64,000 bases of DNA from Asterias rubens (taxonomy: Eukaryota > Echinodermata > Asteroidea > Forcipulatida > Asteriidae): the NCBI RefSeq assembly GCF_902459465.1, contig NC_047076.1, forward strand, positions 8,812,146 through 8,876,145, given 5' to 3'. The translations under genes were made by a program, and so were the position numbers. Shown piece by piece: positions 60,501 to 64,000 of this stretch. Under the pieces are notes generated by a model, which was not told the DNA's origin, did no database searches, and saw nothing but the letters and a program-made list of their open reading frames with translations. The number at the start of each line of letters is the position of its first letter. The first letter of the stretch is position 1.

Positions 60501-63500
60501 TATTCTTTAATATTTGAATATCCGCGGACGTCGGGCGACAACTGATAGGAATGTTTTGTCTGAATCCTTATGAAACTTCTATTAAAAACAGCATAAATTA
60601 AGTATTTAACTATGCTCACCTCCGTGAAGAGTTAAAACAATGACATATCTGACGTAATTTGTTCAAAGATTACAAAAGTTTTCCTTCACGTAGAGTCAAT
60701 CACGATCAAAAGAAAAAGCAAATCGCCATCTTTAAATCAGATCCAGTTATTTTTATAATAGCGCCCTCTAGCAGCGAAAAAAAACTATTCGAATATTCGG
60801 TTAATTTCGGATAGTTGGCCAGCGTTATCCGAATAACAAAATTTCACTATTCGCCCAGCACTACTGGGTACTATCCCATTGCTGCGCCAAATAGAACGCT
60901 CTGGGATCACCTCGGTGTTATAAATTTAACCATATCACTTAAAGCAGTCAATGTTTGTATACTATTAGACATAATAAATCCTTAGATTGTGTAAGATTTA
61001 TGTAAGTCTGTGATCTTAGACAAGTTTGTTCTTACCTTTAAGGATTTTTGGTTTTATAATAATCAAGTTTTTTGTTTACCCAGCTCCGTCGTGAAGGTCG
61101 TGTTGCCGATGTTAACGATGTGGTGACTCGAGGTATGAGAGTCAAGGCTAAGGTTCTCTCCCTCGCTGGGACCAAGATCCGACTCTCCATGAAGGATGTC
61201 GACCAAGACTCAGGTAATAAATATACTTACTTTACTCCCTCCCGCAGGCCTGTCATTATGTGATATTCCTAAATGATCTCCTTTAAAGACACTGGACACC
61301 TTTGGTAATTACTCAAAATAATTGTTTGCATAAAAACTTACTTTGTAACGAGCAAAGGAGAGCTGTTTATAGTTTGTAACATTGTGAAGAACAGCTCCCT
61401 CTGATGTAGCGTAGTTTTTGAGAAAGAGGTAAATTTTTCAGACCTGAAGTCTTTTAATATTTGGTTAGGCATCTGAAAGCACACACATTTGTGCAACAAG
61501 GGTGTTTTTCTTTCATTGTTCTCTTGCAACTTCGACGACCATTTGAGTCAATTTTTTTTTTTACAGATGTGTTATTTTATGCGTATGAGAATACACCAAT
61601 TGAGAATATTGGTCTTTGACAATTACCAAACATGTTCAGTGCCTTTGTATTCAAACTTCTTCCCATGCTTCAATTTTTCTTCTTTTGTGATTGCCTGATT
61701 AGGCAAACTTTGATCGCAAAAAAGGCACATTGCCCCAAAATCTACGACAAAGGCATGTAGCTCTATGTCCAGTACATCAGAGTAGGGCCCAAGTTCATGG
61801 CTTTGCTTACCGCCGAATTCTGCGCTTTCGATCACCATTCATTCATTCATTCATTCATTCATTCAAACTTACATTTACCCTTATGATTTACTTACCATTT
61901 GCCGCTTACTGTGCAAGCGCCAAATTTCTGCGCTAGCTGTGTAAGCAAACAATGACTAGAAACAGTGAGTACACATGCACAGAAGCCAAAATTCAAACTT
62001 ACAATAACTGTTATGATTTACTTACCATTTGCCGCTTACTGTGCAAGCGCCAAATTTCTGCGCTAACTGTGTAAGCAAAGAATGCCTAGAAACAGTGAGT
62101 ACACATGCACAGAAGCCAAAATTCAAACTTACATTTACTCTTATGATTTACAAACCATTTGCCGCTTACTGTGCAAGCGCCAAATTTCTGCGCTAACTGT
62201 GTAGGCACAGAATGCCTAGAAACAGTGAGTACACATGCACAGAAGCCAAAATTCAAACTTACATTTACTCTTATGATTTACATACCATTTGCCGCTTACT
62301 GTGCAAGCGCCAAATTTCTGCGCTAACTGTGTAGGCACAAAATGCCTAGAAACAGTGAGTACACATGCACAGAAGCCAAAATTCAAACTTACATTACTCT
62401 TATGATTTACATACCATTTGCCGCTTACTGTGCAAGCGCCAAATTTCTGCGCTAACTGTGTAAGCACAGAATGCCTAGAAACAGTGAGTACACATGCACA
62501 GAAGCCAAAATTCCTTGCTAACCCGTGAAAAACGCTTAACCTAAGTGCGAAATTCCATGCTTCCGTAACTAGAATAATGGAATTTTGAGGTTGTTTTTTT
62601 ACAGAAATAGCAACAATTATTTGCTACTCTTAATTTTTAACGAGAGTTACAATGAAATCGGGCTCAAAGTTTACAACAATGCTTATCATGTGCTTGTCTT
62701 CAAACGTTAATTATTTATTATGCAACAACACAAATATTTGGGCCAAGTATTTTGTAATTAGTATTATCAATGTGTGCTAAATTCTTAATTAAACAATGTA
62801 TTTGTTTTTTAGTTGCTGGCTGGGTACATTTTATCCAAGTCTGGAATTGATGACATGTTGTCATCAGATTGGGCGCTTAAGACTATAAAAGCGTTATGAA
62901 ATGAATATGGTTGGAAGGATATTTTAAAAGTAGAAAAAAAAGTTAACACACATTTTCCTTTTTCGTTTTTTGTGAGCTAACGCAAAGTGTTTTTGTTTTT
63001 GTGGATTATTTTTTACAACGCTTGGTTTTATGTGAAAGTTACTGTGATAAAGTGATGTATTGACCCATTTCACCTGACGTCATTATCAGTAAAATCTTGA
63101 ATGCGCCATACTGGTGGGCAATTTCACTGTGCATTTTTATATATAACTCTATGCTGTGCGTTATGCAATGAAGTGTGCTTTAGGCGACGCGGCGTTAATA
63201 CACGTAAACCTAACTGCCCACCAACATGGTGAGCGTGGCATCAGTCGCAGCGTGTGACGCGCGTGCAAGGGGTCAATAGCGTCTTACCTGTCAGGATATC
63301 CCATGGAAGACATAAGGTGGACAAATATTAGGTGAAGTTGAAACTGCTTGGTTTTCCAAGGTCTGAAAGATGGACCTCAGAGTCCGAGACCAGACTAGCC
63401 AGTGTGTGGGTCCCAGGCACCTGATGCAAATAAGGAATATGAAATCAAGGGGTTAAGATGCTGTATAGTCTGGTAGCTATTACATTTATTTTAATGCAAT

Positions 63501-64000
63501 TACATGAGATTTGAGGCATGGCATGGTGAGGTATCAATATATATTTGGTTTGCGGTAACACCAACGCCATGTGTATCTACTTGCCAGGTAGATAATAAAG
63601 CAAGACAAGTTCTCAAAAGAACATAATCTACCTTGGGTCGATTTCACAAAGAGTTAGGTTAGGACTAGTCCTAGGAGATATTCAACACTTAAGGCTAGTC
63701 CTAAGTTAGGACAAGTTTTAGTTAGGACGAGTAAAACTCGTCCTTACTCGAGATAAGACTAGTCTTAAAGACATTGGACACTTGCCAAATTCCAGGCAAT
63801 CTCCTACATATTGTTATTAAATGTTCAGGATATAAATTTGTTCGTGCAATACTTACAGACGGGATTCAAGGTTTTTTTCATCTCGTTTTTCCTTTCTCTG
63901 CAGGTAGAGACCTTAATCCAGGATTATCTAAAGGATTAGCAGGTTCATCTAATCCAGAAGCTGATGATACAATGCGTAATCCAGATCGTCCATCGAACCT
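48566..64000 (+). CDS. DHX8: DHX8 (PRP22) DEAH-box splicing helicase, 5' part
   Basis: Coding exons: 48566-48659, 49459-49703, 52908-52996, 54105-54404, 56158-56365, 61084-61213 and 63904 onward, cut by the window end. Phases join, giving ~387 residues. The start [16 protein letters not shown] aligns with the near-invariant [22 protein letters not shown] of DHX8. Exon 2 is the helical N-terminal domain; exon 4 encodes a Lys-rich then RS/DR-rich stretch (~150-240); exons 5-6 form the S1 RNA-binding domain (~262-340: [22 protein letters not shown], then [10 protein letters not shown]); exon 7 has the conserved MRNPDRP segment. In other eukaryotes DHX8/PRP22 releases mature mRNA from the spliceosome; its helicase domains would lie past 64000. 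Intron 5 (56366-61083) starts with a 91-bp tandem array that duplicates the exon 5 donor. Confidence 0.95.
50049..50145 (+). repeat. 19-bp minisatellite with an E-box per unit
   Basis: Five units of CACACGTGGTGGTGCAGCA; the fourth has CTGG for GTGG. Each contains CACGTG. Inside the hAT element. Confidence 0.93.
50485..50789 (-). pseudogene. BED zinc-finger remnant of a hAT transposase
   Basis: From the ATG at 50789: [20 protein letters not shown] then [10 protein letters not shown], the usual lead into a BED finger. In the next frame come CRICFK, a stop in place of a residue, [20 protein letters not shown], and a Pro/Ser linker. The CxxC and HxxxxH zinc ligands are visible. One frameshift and one stop make it dead, and the catalytic RNase-H-like part is absent from the element. 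Confidence 0.75.
51576..51959. mobile_element. family A TTAA-flanked MITE
   Basis: TTAAAGACACTGGGCACTAT to ATAGTGTCCACTGCCTTTAA. Shares its right TTAA with the family B element that follows. Confidence 0.9.
51956..52321. mobile_element. family B TTAA-flanked MITE
   Basis: TTAAAGCCATTCGGTAAACAG to GAAAGTGTATAATGGCTTTAA. Adjacent to family A, mirroring the pair at 2017-2766. Confidence 0.9.
53824..53990. mobile_element. inverted-repeat MITE
   Basis: GGCCCGGTCCCACTGCAGCT..ACGCAAAGAGAACG and CGTTCTCTTTGCGTCGTGATCG..GTAGACCTT are inverted. ~167 bp in DHX8 intron 3. Confidence 0.75.
54620..55933. mobile_element. pogo/Tigger-like mariner element, non-autonomous
   Basis: Termini CAGTCGACTCCCGTTATAACG and (from the right) CAGTCGACTCCGGTTATTACG, flanked by TA on each side. 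CAGT..ACTG ends with TA duplication are typical of pogo-type elements. No transposase frame remains. Internal ~130-bp repeats carry CATTGGTAACCAC and GGTTCATTGC (55050-55380). It splits a family E MITE (about 54469-55980). In DHX8 intron 4. Confidence 0.82.
56158..56365 (+). CDS. DHX8: DHX8 exon 5, first half of S1 domain
   Basis: The acceptor TCTATAG|G completes an AGG codon. The exon runs through a short RS remnant and the S1 N-terminal strands to VHISE, with donor GAG|GTAAGA in phase 0. Its last 60 bases (56306-56365) plus the first 31 intron bases are the unit of the downstream array. The exon also contains TTTTGTACAG|CTG at 56308-56320, a latent internal acceptor. Confidence 0.93.
56306..58676 (+). 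repeat. 91-bp tandem array duplicating the DHX8 exon 5 donor
   Basis: GTAAGAGGCTG donor starts recur from 56366 to 58641, exactly 25 periods of 91 bp, so there are 26 donors including the native one. Two 1-bp indels (near 57018 and 58017) cancel. Copies are almost identical; recurrent variants are GCAAAGG for GCGAAGG (near 56704, 56884, 57797, 58341), CGCCGATG (near 56788) and ACTTCTCC (near 58259, 58622). Each copy has CTTAC (branch-point-like), CTTGTTTTGTACAG (acceptor-like), a 48-nt exon-like segment and a 5' splice site. The last copy is cut by the inverted-repeat element at 58686. Confidence 0.98.
58686..59768. mobile_element. inverted-repeat element truncating the 91-bp array
   Basis: CAGGGTACGAAATTAAG and (from the right) CAGGGTGCGAAATTAACGG, flanked by TCAGA on both sides. 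Repeated GGTTGCCC/GGGCAACC motifs lie near both ends. No intact transposase. It is inserted at the last unit of the DHX8 array, so it postdates that unit. Confidence 0.8.
59769..59839 (+). repeat. two ~36-bp direct repeats
   Basis: TCAGACATTTGAAATAAATT followed by TGTAGTGTGTTCA occurs twice in tandem. Confidence 0.9.
60031..60195. mobile_element. half-copy of the foldback element, other arm
   Basis: GACCGTGTTAGTTCATGAAG through GTGGATCATTACATTCTACTTT to CCCAATCTAAGGCAA matches the right arm of 5326-5676. It is in DHX8 intron 5. Confidence 0.75.
60344..60863. mobile_element. hAT-like non-autonomous element, 520 bp
   Basis: Termini TAGGCCTGGGCGAATAATTT and (from the right) TAGTGCTGGGCGAATAGTGA. 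Perfect 8-bp duplication CTGGGTAC at 60336-60343 and 60864-60871. Internal CGAATATTCGG / CCGAATA palindromic motifs. No ORF. In DHX8 intron 5. Confidence 0.88.
60875..60962. mobile_element. fragment of the composite element's foldback arm
   Basis: AAATAGAACGCTCTGGGATCACCTCGG followed by TTTAACCATATCACTTAAAGCAGTCAATGTTTGTATA matches the 3' arm of the elements at 6715 and 29967. Only this arm is present; it lies 3' of the hAT element ending at 60863. Confidence 0.7.
61283..61648. mobile_element. family A MITE
   Basis: TTAAAGACACTGGACACCTT to ACATGTTCAGTGCCTTTG; the right TTAA is lost. In DHX8 intron 6. Confidence 0.85.
61836..61864 (+). repeat. (CATT)n microsatellite
   Basis: Seven CATT units directly before the 130-bp array. 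Confidence 0.93.
61864..62513 (+). repeat. 130-bp tandem repeat, 5 copies
   Basis: CAAACTTACA starts at 61864, 61994, 62124, 62254 and 62384. Units contain GCCGCTTACTGTGCAAGCGC and GCGCTAACTGTGTAAGC, which are weak inverted pairs. Copies differ at few positions. In DHX8 intron 6. Confidence 0.96.
63636..63770. repeat. family D palindromic repeat
   Basis: GGGTCGATTTCACAAAGAGTTAGG with GACTAGTCCTAGGAG and its complement near the 3' side, then TTAAAGACATTGGACACTTG. In DHX8 intron 6 near the exon 7 acceptor. Confidence 0.75.

Overview
This is animal nuclear DNA, AT-rich and intron-rich, with short exons bounded by GT-AG sites and very many small DNA transposons. The gene set and the dominant ~380-bp TTAA-bounded repeat resemble echinoderm genomes, most likely a sea star. 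That assignment is from memory of such repeats and is not proven here. Four genes can be assembled; in each the exon phases join and the summed CDS length is consistent.

Layout. (1) Minus strand, 24672 down to 5947: a 13-exon gene for a 1031-residue TROAP/tastin-like protein, a microtubule-associated mitotic factor in vertebrates. (2) Plus strand, 27808-28862: a two-exon gene for a 118-residue protein I do not recognise, whose intron carries two long TTG runs. (3) Plus strand, 31736-44612: a ten-exon BTB-BACK-Kelch gene for a 724-residue KLHL10 orthologue with an added Gln-rich and acidic tail. (4) Plus strand, 48566 to past the window end: the first seven coding exons of DHX8 (PRP22), a DEAH-box splicing helicase, covering its N-terminal, RS-like and S1 parts; the helicase core lies beyond 64000. 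The genes share no obvious pathway.

Most of the rest is repeats. TTAA-flanked MITEs (families A, B and C here) recur in introns and intergenic DNA, some adjacent to each other and some carrying nested inserts. There are hAT elements with perfect 8-bp target duplications (49744-51233 and 60344-60863), a TA-flanked pogo/mariner-like element (54620-55933), other inverted-repeat elements, a 5'-truncated CR1/L2-type LINE in KLHL10, tRNA-derived sequences, large foldback palindromes and several minisatellites.

The most unusual feature is in DHX8. The boundary of the S1-domain exon, including its 5' splice site, is repeated 25 more times as a 91-bp tandem array (56306-58676). Each copy has a potential 3' splice site, a 48-nt in-frame exon-like segment and a 5' splice site. 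This could be intron/exon birth by tandem duplication inside a gene that itself encodes a splicing factor.
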